In this document: positions 44,300 to 54,506 of the stretch, one piece after another
Numbering within the stretch: the stretch's first letter is position 1
How the letters are laid out: every line of letters begins with the position of its first letter
Assembly (NCBI RefSeq): GCF_012849215.1
Contig: NZ_CP051682.1
Coordinates: forward strand, 3,720,001-3,784,000
Length of the DNA stretch: 64,000 bases
Source: Mucilaginibacter robiniae
Lineage (GTDB): Bacteria; Bacteroidota; Bacteroidia; Sphingobacteriales; Sphingobacteriaceae
Direction of reading: 5' to 3'
The notes under the pieces: generated by a model
Databases searched by the model: none
Seen by the model: only the letters and a program-made list of their open reading frames with translations
Told to the model about the DNA's origin: nothing
Made by a program: the position numbers and the translations under genes

Positions 44300-44319
44300 A
44301 TAATGAATGGAATAAATAC

Positions 44320-45648
44320 TTACTTCTTCATAATTTTCATAATATCGCTTCCGAAGGTAAATACCATGATACTGATAAGTACCACAAAACCTACAATTTG
44401 GGCGCGTTCTAAAAACTTATCGCTTAAAGGTTTGCCTTTAATCATTTCAATAATCAGGAACAGGGCATGACCGCCATCTAGTGCCGGGATAGGCAGCAAA
44501 TTCATGAGCGCCAACGCCATAGATAGTAAACCTACCAGGCTCCAAAAACGCAGCCAATCTATATGGTTGCCAAATAGTTTAGCAATGCCGATAGGGCTTG
44601 ATAAAGCTTTTTGTGCTTTTACCTGACCGGTAAATACCTTGCCTAAACCTTTGGCATTATCTGAAAACGTACCCCAGGCACGTGAAGCACCTACAGGTAA
44701 TGAGCCAAAAAAGCCGAAAGTTAATGTTTTTTCGGTAGGTAAATCAGTTTTTGAGCGGAAGCCTAATTGACCTTCTGCGTTTACCTTTGCATTAACAGTT
44801 TGCAGCGCATCGTTGCGTTTCACATCAAGTAATACGGGCTTGTTCTTGTTTTGAGCCAGCTGGCTGTGTAGTTCATCTAAAAAGGCAACCGGCTTGTGGT
44901 TTACGGCTACAATACTATCGCCATGCTGCAAACCTGCTTTTTGCGCGTTGCTGTTGGCCGTAACTGAATCTACCGCAAACTTGGTACGCGGTATGCGGCT
45001 GATAAACTCCTCAATACCCAAATCTGATACATCGTTCAGGATGTTTCCTGGAATGGTTACATTTAAGGTTTGGCCATTGCGCAGCACGGTTAAGGTGCTA
45101 TTACCCATCAGTACTTTAGAGCTTACCAAATCTTCAAAGCGTACTACTTTCTGCCCGTTTACGGCTGTAATTTTGTCGCCGGCTTTTAAACCAATTTTCT
45201 GACCAATTACACCCGGTACAATACCATATTTCAGGCTTTCATTAGGGATATAGCTTTCGCCGTATTTAATAGTAAGTACCCAAAAAATCAGGATACCCAG
45301 AATAATATTAACGGTTACACCGCCCAGCATTACGATTAAACGTTGCCATGCCGGTTTGGAGCGAAATTCCCAAGGTTGCGGCGGACCAGACATTTGCTCA
45401 GTATCCATGCTTTCATCAATCATGCCGGCAATCTTTACATAGCCACCTAGCGGCAGCCAGCCCATACCGTATTCAACACCACGGTAGTTGAATTTAAACA
45501 GGCTCACGTTCCAGGCATCAAAAAACAGGTAGAACTTCTCTACTTTTATGCCGAAAGCGCGTGCCGCTATAAAGTGTCCGAATTCGTGTAAAATTACTAA
45601 GATAGATAGGCCTAGTATCAGTTGGCCTGCCATAATCAATACATCCAT
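44320..45648 (-). CDS. rseP: RIP metalloprotease RseP
   Basis: This 442-residue membrane protease has HEFGH at residues 21-25 (zinc ligands and catalytic Glu), two PDZ-like regions between about 135 and 290 (KYGIVPGVIGQKIGLKAGDK and VTANSNAQKAGLQHGDSIVA), and the second zinc motif NLLPIPALDGGH near residue 385. It cuts anti-sigma factors and signal-peptide remnants in the membrane (family knowledge). It starts 13 bp after dxr. Confidence 0.95.
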   Translation of the reverse strand: MDVLIMAGQLILGLSILVILHEFGHFIAARAFGIKVEKFYLFFDAWNVSLFKFNYRGVEYGMGWLPLGGYVKIAGMIDESMDTEQMSGPPQPWEFRSKPAWQRLIVMLGGVTVNIILGILIFWVLTIKYGESYIPNESLKYGIVPGVIGQKIGLKAGDKITAVNGQKVVRFEDLVSSKVLMGNSTLTVLRNGQTLNVTIPGNILNDVSDLGIEEFISRIPRTKFAVDSVTANSNAQKAGLQHGDSIVAVNHKPVAFLDELHSQLAQNKNKPVLLDVKRNDALQTVNAKVNAEGQLGFRSKTDLPTEKTLTFGFFGSLPVGASRAWGTFSDNAKGLGKVFTGQVKAQKALSSPIGIAKLFGNHIDWLRFWSLVGLLSMALALMNLLPIPALDGGHALFLIIEMIKGKPLSDKFLERAQIVGFVVLISIMVFTFGSDIMKIMKK

Positions 45649-45661
45649 ATTGTATTTTGCT

Positions 45662-46858
45662 TCAAACAGTTAATGCCTTTAACGGCATTTGTGTAATTAA
45701 ATTTTGTGCTAAGATGCGTGTTTCTTTATCAGTATTCAAATAATCAGCTAAGGTTGGCTTGGCAATAAACGGAATTTGCGTCATGCATTGCTCAATAACT
45801 TGGCTCATTCCTAAAAAGCTAACCTCATCAGCCAGAAAGCCTGCTACAGCTACTTCATTGGCTGCATTAATAATACAAGGTACATTGCCGCCCTGCTTTA
45901 AAGCTTCAAAAGCCAGTGCCAGGTTACGGAAGGTATGTAAGTCGGGCTTTTCAAAACTCAGGGTAGGATAGGCCGCAAAGTCAAACCGTTTAAAGTTGTT
46001 CTGAATTCGTTCAGGATAACCTAGTGCGTACTGAATAGGCAGTTTCATATCCGGTAAACCCATTTGGGCTTTGATTGATCCATCCTGAAACTGCACCAGG
46101 GAGTGGATGATGGATTGCGGGTGTACAATGACCTCAATTTGTTCCAGTTTCAAATCGAACAACCATTTGGCTTCAATAACCTCCAAACCTTTGTTCATGA
46201 GCGAAGCCGAATCAATAGTGATTTTAGCGCCCATTACCCAGTTGGGATGTTTTAGTGCTTCATGACGGGTAACGTTTTCTAAAAACGATACGTCCTTACC
46301 CCGAAAAGGACCGCCCGAAGCCGTCAGGATGATTTTTTCTATTGGATTTTTCTCCTCACCGACCAGGCATTGAAAAATAGCTGAATGCTCAGAATCTACC
46401 GGCAATAGCTTCACCTGATTTTGGCGAGCTAATTGGGTAATTAACTCACCGGCAACTACTAATGTTTCCTTATTGGCTAAGGCAATATCTTTACCGGCTT
46501 CAATGGCGCTTATGGTGGGTTCTAGTCCGGCAAAGCCTACCATGGCAGTGAGTACAACATCTAATTCGGATAGCGTAACTATATGTTTTACTTCATCATA
46601 GCCGCTTAATACTTGCGTAGGGAAGCCTTCTAAACCCTGCTTTACCTGTTCGTATAAACTTGTATCGCAAATTACAGCGTAAGCTGGTTTAAATTTCTGG
46701 CATTGTGCAATTAACAAGTCAGCATTCCGGTGGGCGGTAAGCACGTAGGCTCTGAAGCGATCAGGGTTTTCTTCAATTACTTCCAGTGTTTGGGTTCCTA
46801 TGCTACCGGTTGAACCCAAAATGGCTATATTTTTTACAGTATCTTGTACAAGGTGCAT
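45662..46858 (-). CDS. dxr: 1-deoxy-D-xylulose 5-phosphate reductoisomerase
   Basis: This 398-residue protein has the NADPH motif LGSTGSIGTQTLEVI at about residues 13-27, PVDSEHSAIFQCL, TASGGPF, HPQSIIHSLVQF and GLPDMKLPIQYALGYPERI. It makes 2-C-methyl-D-erythritol 4-phosphate in the MEP isoprenoid pathway. It is the first gene of dxr-rseP. Confidence 0.97.
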   Translation of the reverse strand: MHLVQDTVKNIAILGSTGSIGTQTLEVIEENPDRFRAYVLTAHRNADLLIAQCQKFKPAYAVICDTSLYEQVKQGLEGFPTQVLSGYDEVKHIVTLSELDVVLTAMVGFAGLEPTISAIEAGKDIALANKETLVVAGELITQLARQNQVKLLPVDSEHSAIFQCLVGEEKNPIEKIILTASGGPFRGKDVSFLENVTRHEALKHPNWVMGAKITIDSASLMNKGLEVIEAKWLFDLKLEQIEVIVHPQSIIHSLVQFQDGSIKAQMGLPDMKLPIQYALGYPERIQNNFKRFDFAAYPTLSFEKPDLHTFRNLALAFEALKQGGNVPCIINAANEVAVAGFLADEVSFLGMSQVIEQCMTQIPFIAKPTLADYLNTDKETRILAQNLITQMPLKALTV

Positions 46859-46936
46859 GCTGTTGTTTTATACTTAGCTATACGTAATCTGCGTATGAAC
46901 AGACTAGTAAACTGATGATAAATTTTAAATTTATAA

Positions 46937-48436
46937 TTAAATCACATAATCTGCAAGCGCATCAGCCAGCTTGCGATCGTTAGATAGCCGTGGAACTTTA
47001 TTTTGCCCGCCTAGTTTACCTTTCGCGCGCATCATGTTAATAAAGCTATCCGGCTTCATACTTCTGACAACCAAAGGCCGCAAAATGTTACCGGTAATCA
47101 GGTCGGTGTAGTAAATATTTTTTTGTTGCAGAGCTTGATCTACCTGCTGGCTGAAAGCATCTATATCACTAGGCGCTTTACCAAACTCGATAAACCATTC
47201 ATGATAAGGCAAGCCACCGTGTGGCGGGTTTACCTGCGGTGCTACCGTAAATTCAACCACATCTACGCCTTGCTGCCGGGCTACACCCATAAGCGACTGT
47301 TCCACTTCCTCACCAATCACATGTTCGCCAAAAGCCGATATGTAATGTTTAATACGACCGGTTACTACAATTTTGTAGGGGTTAACAGAGGTAAACTTAA
47401 TGGTATCACCAATACTATAGCCCCATAAGCCTGCATTCGTATTGAGTATCAATGCATAGTTTTTATTCAGCTCTACCTCGGCTAAACTCAGGCGGGTAGG
47501 ATGCTCATTAAAATATTCTTCTGCTGGAATAAATTCATAGAATATGCCCGAGTTAACCAGTAAAAGCAAACTTTTATCCTGCTGTGTATCCTGAAAAGCT
47601 ATAAAGCCTTCCGATGCCGGATAGGTTTCAATCGTGTCAATTGCAAAGCCTATGCTTTCTTCAATACGTGTGCGGTAAGGTTCGTAATTAACACCACCGT
47701 ACACAAACAGTTTGAAGTTAGGGAAAATGTCCTGGATCTTTTTGCCACCTGCCTTGACTGATAGCCGGTCAAAGTACATCTGGCACCAGGGCGGTATGCC
47801 CGATATCAGACGCATGTCGGCTTGGTAAGTTTCTTCTACAATCGCATCTACCTTTTGCTCCCAATCTTCAATACAATTAACATCGTAGCTAGGTAAACGA
47901 TTTTTTTGCAGGTAAGCCGGCACATGGTGCGCTACAATACCCGATAGCCTGCCAGTTGCAATACCAGCTTTTTCATTTAATATGGGACTGCCTTGCAAAA
48001 ATATCATTTGGCCATCTACAAAATCAGCTTTGCCGGTTTCATGAATATAGCTAAGCAAGGCATTGCGTGCAGCTTTGATATGCTCAGGCATGCTTTCTTT
48101 CGAAATAGGGATGTATTTAACGCCCGATGTAGTGCCCGATGTTTTAGCCAGGTAAGCCGGTTTGCCGGGCCAAAGTACGTTGGCCTCGCCGTGTGTTACC
48201 CGATCAATATACGGGCGTAAGTCTTCATAATCCCGTACGGGAACCCGCTGCTTAAAATCTTCGTAGATTTTAATCTGAGTAAAAGCATGGTCGTGCCCAA
48301 ACGCGGTGTTTGCCGCCTGCTGAATTAACTGCCGAAAAGTGGCTTGTTGTAGTTGAACTGCGTTGTGGCGTATTTGCTCCAATTCGCGGTTTGCCCAAGC
48401 AGCAAACCATTTACTTAAAACGGCTTTTAACCCCAT
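46937..48436 (-). CDS. GH3 auxin-responsive promoter family protein
   Basis: This 499-residue member of the GH3 acyl-adenylate superfamily has LAKTSGTTSGVKYIPISKES at about residues 93-112, which is the ATP-binding motif, YGGVNYEPYRTRIEESIGF, and IKFTSVNPYKIVVTGRIKHY. In plants GH3 enzymes conjugate auxin and jasmonate to amino acids; in Bacteroidota the substrate is unknown. It ends close to the membrane-protein and glycosyltransferase genes (4 and 7 bp gaps), suggesting a three-gene operon. Confidence 0.9.
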   Translation of the reverse strand: MGLKAVLSKWFAAWANRELEQIRHNAVQLQQATFRQLIQQAANTAFGHDHAFTQIKIYEDFKQRVPVRDYEDLRPYIDRVTHGEANVLWPGKPAYLAKTSGTTSGVKYIPISKESMPEHIKAARNALLSYIHETGKADFVDGQMIFLQGSPILNEKAGIATGRLSGIVAHHVPAYLQKNRLPSYDVNCIEDWEQKVDAIVEETYQADMRLISGIPPWCQMYFDRLSVKAGGKKIQDIFPNFKLFVYGGVNYEPYRTRIEESIGFAIDTIETYPASEGFIAFQDTQQDKSLLLLVNSGIFYEFIPAEEYFNEHPTRLSLAEVELNKNYALILNTNAGLWGYSIGDTIKFTSVNPYKIVVTGRIKHYISAFGEHVIGEEVEQSLMGVARQQGVDVVEFTVAPQVNPPHGGLPYHEWFIEFGKAPSDIDAFSQQVDQALQQKNIYYTDLITGNILRPLVVRSMKPDSFINMMRAKGKLGGQNKVPRLSNDRKLADALADYVI

Positions 48437-48439
48437 GCG

Positions 48440-49219
48440 TTATAAAGCTTCTGATACATTATCGTCCTCATCTTTATAGCTGTAAACCAGCTTACGGTAA
48501 GTAGCCATAATCATAACTTGTACGGTAGGGAAAGAGATGGCAAACCACAAAATACCGGCTACCTTTATAGCATAACCGCTGCTTTCACTATCCATGTCAA
48601 AAAACAGGGTAATAATTAAATTGATGATGAGCAGCAGTAAGGCTACAAAAGCCAATACGATTAATATGAGCGCAATAATTTTAAAAAAGTTGTTTCTGGT
48701 AATAGCAAAGCTTTGTCGTAGTGATTCAAAAGGTGCCGAATCATCATCCACAATAAAGCATAAACAAAATATAGAACGGATAAGCAAATAGCCAACACCT
48801 ATAATTTCTACTTTATCTAGAATGTTGGTTATTTCGGGTCTGTCGCGAAGTAAGAAGTTGATAAAGATAATGCTGCCAATAAAAAAGGTATAAGCTATAC
48901 CAATAGTAACGCATGATAAAGCCATACGGAACGATGGTACAATATCCCGAAATTCAAACTCGTAATATTCACGATCTATTAAAGTAAGTATGAGCTTATA
49001 AAAGCTGAGCGCCAGGTATGATTGAATTAGCATCATAAATAAAATGAATGCTATTTTGCTGTACATATTATCATACACCATGATAAAATTGCTGATGAAG
49101 CTGATAACTTCATAGCAGATTAGCGATATGATAGAATAAACTATAAGCGAGATATAATTTTTTTTAATAACATCCCATGCCGTTCTGATAGTTTCGCCGA
49201 TAGAAAAAGGGTGGTACAT
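48440..49219 (-). CDS. Hypothetical multi-pass membrane protein
   Basis: This 259-residue protein has six or so helices at about residues 22-45, 55-75, 100-122, 140-158, 175-200 and 225-245. The FSIGETIRTAWDVIKKNYIS start resembles the membrane domain seen in YciC/DUF975-type and glycerophosphodiester-phosphodiesterase membrane-domain proteins. It lies between a glycosyltransferase (6 bp) and GH3 (3 bp) on the same strand. Confidence 0.7.
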   Translation of the reverse strand: MYHPFSIGETIRTAWDVIKKNYISLIVYSIISLICYEVISFISNFIMVYDNMYSKIAFILFMMLIQSYLALSFYKLILTLIDREYYEFEFRDIVPSFRMALSCVTIGIAYTFFIGSIIFINFLLRDRPEITNILDKVEIIGVGYLLIRSIFCLCFIVDDDSAPFESLRQSFAITRNNFFKIIALILIVLAFVALLLLIINLIITLFFDMDSESSGYAIKVAGILWFAISFPTVQVMIMATYRKLVYSYKDEDDNVSEAL

Positions 49220-49225
49220 AGGTAG

Positions 49226-50194
49226 TTACTTTTTTTTCAAGATGATACGCTTCCAATAATCCTGCATAAAGCCGAGTCCGTAAGCCGTAAGTTGTATGAA
49301 AGCTGCGCCTACGCTCAAAAGTGCAACTTTTAACGATTTGTTTTTATACCAGGAGTGAAAAAATAATAACAACGTATATACCAGTAGTACAAAATTGCAC
49401 AAGCCGGCAATAGGCCATCGCAGTAAATTAGCGATGATGGTAAACAGTAAACCTAAGGTAAATACGGTCGGAAAGAAGTGCACCAGCTTTAATTCTTTCG
49501 GGAAAAAATGAGCAATGTTAATGCGCGACCGACCAAAAAAATGTAACTGTTTATAAAACTGCGAATAGCTGGTGCGCCGCTTATGATACACCTTAGCTTC
49601 TGGAATCAGCCCGATTTTGAAACCCAGTTCGTGTATGCGGATGCTGTATTCAATATCCTCACCCAAACGAGTAATAATAAAACCGCCAGCTTTTTGCCAT
49701 ACTTGGCGAGATACGCCCATGTTAAAGCTGCGTGGGTGAAACTGACCGATTCCTTTTTTATTACCGCGTATGCCGCCGGTAGTAAAAGGCGAAGTCATTG
49801 AATAGCTAATAGCTTTTTGCAGTGGCGTAAAAGAGGGGTGTGCATCATCGGGGCCACCGTAAGCATCCAGATAATCGGTAGTTAATCGGTGGTTTACTAC
49901 GGCCAAATAGTTTTCTGGAATGAGGCAGTCAGAATCAAAAATGATAAAGTAATTGCCTTTAGCACGCTCAAAACCAAAGTTACGGCTAAAGCCCTGACCT
50001 TCGTTGGGCTTATAAAAGTAATGCACATCCAATTGGCCGGTAAAAGCAGCTACTTTTTCACGCGCATCTTTCACCGATCCATCTTCAATCACCAGTACCT
50101 CAAATTGCCGGTACGTTTGCCGGGTTAAGCTTTCCAGCAGTTCTTTAATTTCCTGCGGACGGTTGTATAAAGGTATGATGATTGAAAAAAACAT
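49226..50194 (-). CDS. Family 2 glycosyltransferase
   Basis: This 322-residue GT-A protein has SIIIPLYNRPQEIKELLESL at residues 4-23, LVIEDGS, FIIFDSDCLIPENYL with the DxD motif at about residue 91-93, and GEDIEYSIRIHELGFKIG. Two hydrophobic helices at about 243-300 anchor it in the membrane. It likely adds a sugar to a lipid- or cell-surface carbohydrate; donor and acceptor are unknown. Confidence 0.9.
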   Translation of the reverse strand: MFFSIIIPLYNRPQEIKELLESLTRQTYRQFEVLVIEDGSVKDAREKVAAFTGQLDVHYFYKPNEGQGFSRNFGFERAKGNYFIIFDSDCLIPENYLAVVNHRLTTDYLDAYGGPDDAHPSFTPLQKAISYSMTSPFTTGGIRGNKKGIGQFHPRSFNMGVSRQVWQKAGGFIITRLGEDIEYSIRIHELGFKIGLIPEAKVYHKRRTSYSQFYKQLHFFGRSRINIAHFFPKELKLVHFFPTVFTLGLLFTIIANLLRWPIAGLCNFVLLVYTLLLFFHSWYKNKSLKVALLSVGAAFIQLTAYGLGFMQDYWKRIILKKK

Positions 50195-50766
50195 GTATCG
50201 GTAGTGCAGTTATGCAAATTGCAAATATGCGGATGATTAACGGATGTGCCAACATGGAGGTGAGAAAATGTGTAACGGGTAAGTGGATGATTTGAAAAGT
50301 GGTTTATGTTGCTGTTATGTTTTATGGGAACTTGATAAGCTTCATGGAGTGGTTTAGTGTCGCTTTAGTGCTTGGTTAGTATTGGTAAAGTAAGTTATCA
50401 TTGTTAGTGGATGTACCTTTCTTTTTTATACAAAAAAGAAAGGTACCAAAGAAAAACCAAGCATTAGCGACCTTATGAACACCTAAACATACAAGCAACA
50501 TGTGAATAAACTTGCGGCTACGTTATATTGCTTTGTAAGGCAGTGCTGTGACTACATCGTGCTACCAGCAACATTCCTGATGCCGTGGCAGAGATGGTAT
50601 TTTCAGATTTCGTATTTTTAATTTAATAATTTAGTACACAATTTAACAGAGCTCGGGTTTGCAGAAAAGTGGGTTATGTTTGGGGCTACTGGAAGAAAGC
50701 TTTTTTATGCCTTGGCTTTTGGATGCAGAAGTAGAGGTTTAAATATTATTCTTTATAATTAATTGT
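50195..50766. other. Intergenic stretch with a long AT hairpin
   Basis: About 570 bp between the divergent glycosyltransferase and the small protein at 50767. It contains the hairpin at 50413-50446 and otherwise no protein-like frame. Confidence 0.45.
50413..50446. repeat. Inverted repeat GTACCTTTC…GAAAGGTAC
   Basis: GTACCTTTCTTTTTT (50413-50427), ATAC, and AAAAAAGAAAGGTAC (50432-50446) form a perfect 15-bp stem. It looks like a dispersed intergenic hairpin of the genus rather than a gene terminator. Confidence 0.55.
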
Positions 50767-51123
50767 ATGTTTAACTGGTTCCAAAAAAATAAAAGAAATT
50801 TAATTTCAGCTAATTGGGATATTGGAGATATATATGGTTTTAAAAAGATTTACAATCATGATTCTCTACAATATACGAATGCAGATGTCAGTAAAGTGAT
50901 TTATTTTTCAGTTCTCAAGATCTCTGGAAATAATCTTTTTGGAACCGAAGCTTATGCTGGTGATCCAACAATAATTGAAGATGCCAATGGGTGGCTATTG
51001 AAAGGAAGCAAGATGGCCAAAAATCAAATTCTTGTGTGCGTTATTTCTGTCAAGAAGCGTGATGACGTTGAGTGGGCAAAAGCATTTTTTGATTTGATTA
51101 AGTTTCGTGAAAATTCAAATTAA
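50767..51123 (+). CDS. Hypothetical protein
   Basis: This 118-residue soluble protein has the segments KKIYNHDSLQYTNADVSKVI, VIYFSVLKISGNNLFGTE and VISVKKRDDVEWAKAFFDLI. It has no signal peptide and no family that I recognise; small, single-gene accessory or immunity-like proteins have this look. It reads in the same direction as pheT but about 190 bp separate them. Confidence 0.55.
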   Translation: MFNWFQKNKRNLISANWDIGDIYGFKKIYNHDSLQYTNADVSKVIYFSVLKISGNNLFGTEAYAGDPTIIEDANGWLLKGSKMAKNQILVCVISVKKRDDVEWAKAFFDLIKFRENSN

Positions 51124-51313
51124 GGCATTACCAAGTTTTACCCTGCACAAGAGCGCCAAGTTGTGCCGAACTGCGTCGCCTGCGCTAAATGTGCCACTTG
51201 CATTAGATATAGTACATGCGTCTGGTGACGCACTCCATGCTAGCTCAGCAAAAAGCCTAAGCTCGTCAACCCCAAAATAAAAAAATCTTATCTTTGACCG
51301 ATTACATTATATA

Positions 51314-53716
51314 ATGAAGATTTCGTACAACTGGCTGAAAGAATTTATCAGCACCGATAAAACGCCTGAAGAAATATCACATATCCTGACCGGCATTGGG
51401 CTGGAAGTGGAAAGTCTGGAAAAAGTGCAAGCCATTCCCGGCGGATTGGAGGGTTTGGTTATAGGTTATGTACAAGATGCTCAGCAACATCCTAATGCCG
51501 ACCGATTGCGGGTTACCAAAGTAGATGTAGGTGGCCCCGAGGTGTTGCAAATTGTTTGTGGTGCGCCTAACGTAGCTGCCGGGCAAAAAGTAGTAGTAGC
51601 AACCGTAGGTACTACCGTGCATCCTACACATGGCGAGCCTTTTAAAATCAATAAATCTAAAATAAGGGGTGAAGTATCGGAAGGCATGATCTGCTCGGAA
51701 GATGAAGTCGGTTTGGGTGAATCTCATGCTGGTATTATGGAACTGGATGCAGATGCACAGGTGGGAAGCTTGGCTAAAGAATATTTTAAGCTGAATGATG
51801 ATTACTTGTTTGAAATCGGCTTAACCCCTAACCGGGCTGATGCAACTTCGCATTTGGGTACAGCACGTGATATTGCTGCCTTTTTACGAATTGCAGTTCA
51901 GAAACCTGATATTTCAGCGTTTCAGGTAAATAATCAGGATCGTACCATTCCGGTAACGGTAGAGGCACAAAGTGCTTGTCCGCGATATGCCAGTTTAACT
52001 ATTTCAGGTGTTACTGTTCAGGAATCACCTAAGTGGTTAAAGGAGCGTTTAGCCGTTATTGGCGTTCGGGCCATCAATAATATTGTAGATGTAACCAACT
52101 ATGTGTTGCATGAGCTAGGCCAACCTTTACATGCCTTTGATGCGGATGCTATTCAGGGTAATAAAGTTTTAGTAAAAACCTATCCGGAAGGAACTACTTT
52201 CACCACGCTGGATGAGGTAGAACGTAAACTATCTGCTGATGATTTGATGATTGGCAATGCCGAAGCCCCGATGTGTATAGCCGGTGTATTTGGCGGTGCC
52301 GAATCGGGCGTGAAAGAAACCACTACTGCAGTGTTTTTGGAAAGCGCTTACTTTAACCCGGTATCAGTTCGTAAAACTTCTAAACGGCATGGCTTAAAAA
52401 CTGATGCCTCATTCCGTTTTGAGCGTGGTGTAGATCCGAACATTACTGTGTTTGCATTAAAACGTGCGGCGCTGCTGATACAAGAGGTAGCTGGCGGCCA
52501 GATATCTTCCAATATTTCCGATATCTATACATCGCCTGTTGATCCTTTTGCTGTAGAAATTACGTACCGCAATGTAAACCGACTGATCGGTAAATCTATC
52601 GGGCAGGATACGATTAAGGAAATTATCCGTGCACTGGATATCGATATTATTCGTGAGTCGCCTGAAGGTTTATCCTTGAAAGTACCGCCTTACCGTGTAG
52701 ATGTTATCCGCGAAGTAGATGTGATTGAAGAAATATTGCGCATTTACGGCTATAACAATATTGAAATTCCAACCCAGATTAGGGCATCTCTTAACAACTC
52801 CGTACGGCCTGAAAAAGACACCGTGCAAAATGCGATTGCCGAGCTGCTAACCGGAAATGGGTTTAATGAAATTTTATCCAACTCATTAACCAGTTCATCT
52901 TATGCGGGTAGTTTGGATAGCGCGGTTAAAATCTTGAATCCGTTAAGCAGCGATTTGGATATAATGCGCCAAACCTTATTGTACTCGGGTTTGGAAGCTG
53001 TGGCTTATAACCAGAACCGCCGTAATGCTGATTTAAAGTTTTATGAGTTTGGCAAAACTTACTTTTATGAAGAAGGTAAGTTTTCTGAAAATCACCACTT
53101 GGCTTTGTTTATCACCGGCAACCAACAGCAGGAGCAATGGAATCAAAAAGCCAATTCGTCTTCCTTCTATCATTTAAAAGCGGTAGTTGATGGTTTGCTG
53201 GAGCGTTTAAATATTAAAGATTTTACCAATGATGAAGTAATTAGCCAGGAACTGGTTTATGGCTTGCAATACAATTATAAAGGAAGCAAAACCCTGGTGA
53301 AATTTGGCGCGGTGCTGCCTGATGCTTTGAAATTAACGGGTGTAGAAAAAGAAGTGTTTTATGCCGATTTTAACTTTGATGTGCTGCTATCGTTAGTGCG
53401 TAAAAATAAAATCGTTAATAAAGAAATTTCTAAGTTCCCGGCCGTACGGCGTGATTTGTCTATGCTGGTAGATAAAGCCATTACATTCGGTCAACTAAAA
53501 CAAATAGCCCAAAAAACGGAGCGTAAATTGTTAACAGATGTAAATGTGTTTGACGTTTACCAGGGGGATAAATTACCGGCGGGTAAAAAATCATACGCGC
53601 TAAGCTTTGTGTTGCAGGATGAAGAAAAAACACTGACCGATAAAGCTATTGATGCCATTATGCAAAAATTAATACATAATTTTGGCAAAGAAGCCGGAGC
53701 GGAGGTTAGAAAATAG
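51314..53716 (+). CDS. pheT: Phenylalanyl-tRNA synthetase beta subunit
   Basis: This 800-residue protein begins MKISYNWLKEFISTD, followed by a tRNA-binding EMAP domain (about residues 40-150, QHPNADRLRVTKVDVG), B3/B4 editing domain, B5 (about 405-475), the catalytic-like core and a C-terminal anticodon-binding FDX-ACB domain (about 705-800, ISKFPAVRRDLSMLVDK). It is the tRNA-binding partner of PheS, charging tRNA-Phe. The pheS gene is not in this window. Confidence 0.96.
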   Translation: MKISYNWLKEFISTDKTPEEISHILTGIGLEVESLEKVQAIPGGLEGLVIGYVQDAQQHPNADRLRVTKVDVGGPEVLQIVCGAPNVAAGQKVVVATVGTTVHPTHGEPFKINKSKIRGEVSEGMICSEDEVGLGESHAGIMELDADAQVGSLAKEYFKLNDDYLFEIGLTPNRADATSHLGTARDIAAFLRIAVQKPDISAFQVNNQDRTIPVTVEAQSACPRYASLTISGVTVQESPKWLKERLAVIGVRAINNIVDVTNYVLHELGQPLHAFDADAIQGNKVLVKTYPEGTTFTTLDEVERKLSADDLMIGNAEAPMCIAGVFGGAESGVKETTTAVFLESAYFNPVSVRKTSKRHGLKTDASFRFERGVDPNITVFALKRAALLIQEVAGGQISSNISDIYTSPVDPFAVEITYRNVNRLIGKSIGQDTIKEIIRALDIDIIRESPEGLSLKVPPYRVDVIREVDVIEEILRIYGYNNIEIPTQIRASLNNSVRPEKDTVQNAIAELLTGNGFNEILSNSLTSSSYAGSLDSAVKILNPLSSDLDIMRQTLLYSGLEAVAYNQNRRNADLKFYEFGKTYFYEEGKFSENHHLALFITGNQQQEQWNQKANSSSFYHLKAVVDGLLERLNIKDFTNDEVISQELVYGLQYNYKGSKTLVKFGAVLPDALKLTGVEKEVFYADFNFDVLLSLVRKNKIVNKEISKFPAVRRDLSMLVDKAITFGQLKQIAQKTERKLLTDVNVFDVYQGDKLPAGKKSYALSFVLQDEEKTLTDKAIDAIMQKLIHNFGKEAGAEVRK

Positions 53717-53855
53717 TAATTGAACGGAGCAATTTTAAAGGTTGAAATGCTTTATGCTGCAAAGTGGTAAGCTGTAGAAGCAAAGTAGGGCATTAGCGTT
53801 TAAAATCTGTAAAATAATCCGAAACTGAACATCCGAAAGCCGAAATAAAAAGAAG

Positions 53856-54146
53856 ATGCCTTCATTAACGGAACAGTTAACTACAGTTGTTGAAAAAACA
53901 GAGCGTTTGATTGCGCTTTGCCAGACTTTGCAGGAAGAAAATGACTTGCTGAAGCTGGAAAATCAATCGTTAAGTACGGCGCTGGATGTAAGTAAAAGCA
54001 AGAATTCGGAGCTGCAGGAAAAGCTTCGGGCAGTAAAGCTGGCCAAGTCATTTGCTGACACAAATGAAAAAAGCCTTGACATCAAGCAAAAAATTAACGA
54101 ATTTGTGCGGGAAATTGATAAGTGTATTGTGTTACTGAAGAAGTAA
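53856..54146 (+). CDS. Coiled-coil protein upstream of zapA
   Basis: This 96-residue, nearly all-helical protein has heptad-like leucines (LTTVVEKTERLIALCQTLQE, LLKLENQSLSTALDVSKSKN) and no other domain. It starts 24 bp before zapA and is likely cotranscribed. Small coiled-coil genes in this position occur in many Bacteroidota and may be ZapB-like partners of ZapA at the division ring (inference). Confidence 0.75.
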   Translation: MPSLTEQLTTVVEKTERLIALCQTLQEENDLLKLENQSLSTALDVSKSKNSELQEKLRAVKLAKSFADTNEKSLDIKQKINEFVREIDKCIVLLKK

Positions 54147-54170
54147 CCCTACTAAAGTGAACAAGCTCAA

Positions 54171-54464
54171 ATGGGAGAAATCTCTATAAAAATAAATATT
54201 GCTGACCGTGTTTACCCTTTAAAAGTAAGCATGGAGGAAGAAGAATTGATAAGAAGGGCAGCAAAGTTGGTTAACGACCGCATAAAAGAATACCAGGAAA
54301 ATTATGCGGTAAAAGATAAGCAGGATTTGCTTTCCATGTGTGTGTTGCATTATGCAACGGCATCATTAAAAGCAGAACGCAAAGTAACGGTAGAAGATAC
54401 TACCGCTGCTGAAAAAGCTTATCAGTTAGATCATATGCTCAATGAGTTCTTCGGCAAACAGTAA
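54171..54464 (+). CDS. zapA: Cell division protein ZapA
   Basis: This 97-residue protein has ISIKINIADRVYPLKVSMEE and LIRRAAKLVNDRIKEYQENY followed by a coiled-coil end. This is the ZapA pattern. ZapA crosslinks FtsZ filaments. Location next to rny and the 6S RNA candidate is typical. Confidence 0.88.
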   Translation: MGEISIKINIADRVYPLKVSMEEEELIRRAAKLVNDRIKEYQENYAVKDKQDLLSMCVLHYATASLKAERKVTVEDTTAAEKAYQLDHMLNEFFGKQ

Positions 54465-54506
54465 GCGTTCTTTATATAATTAACAATAATAGAGCAATTG
54501 AAATTT

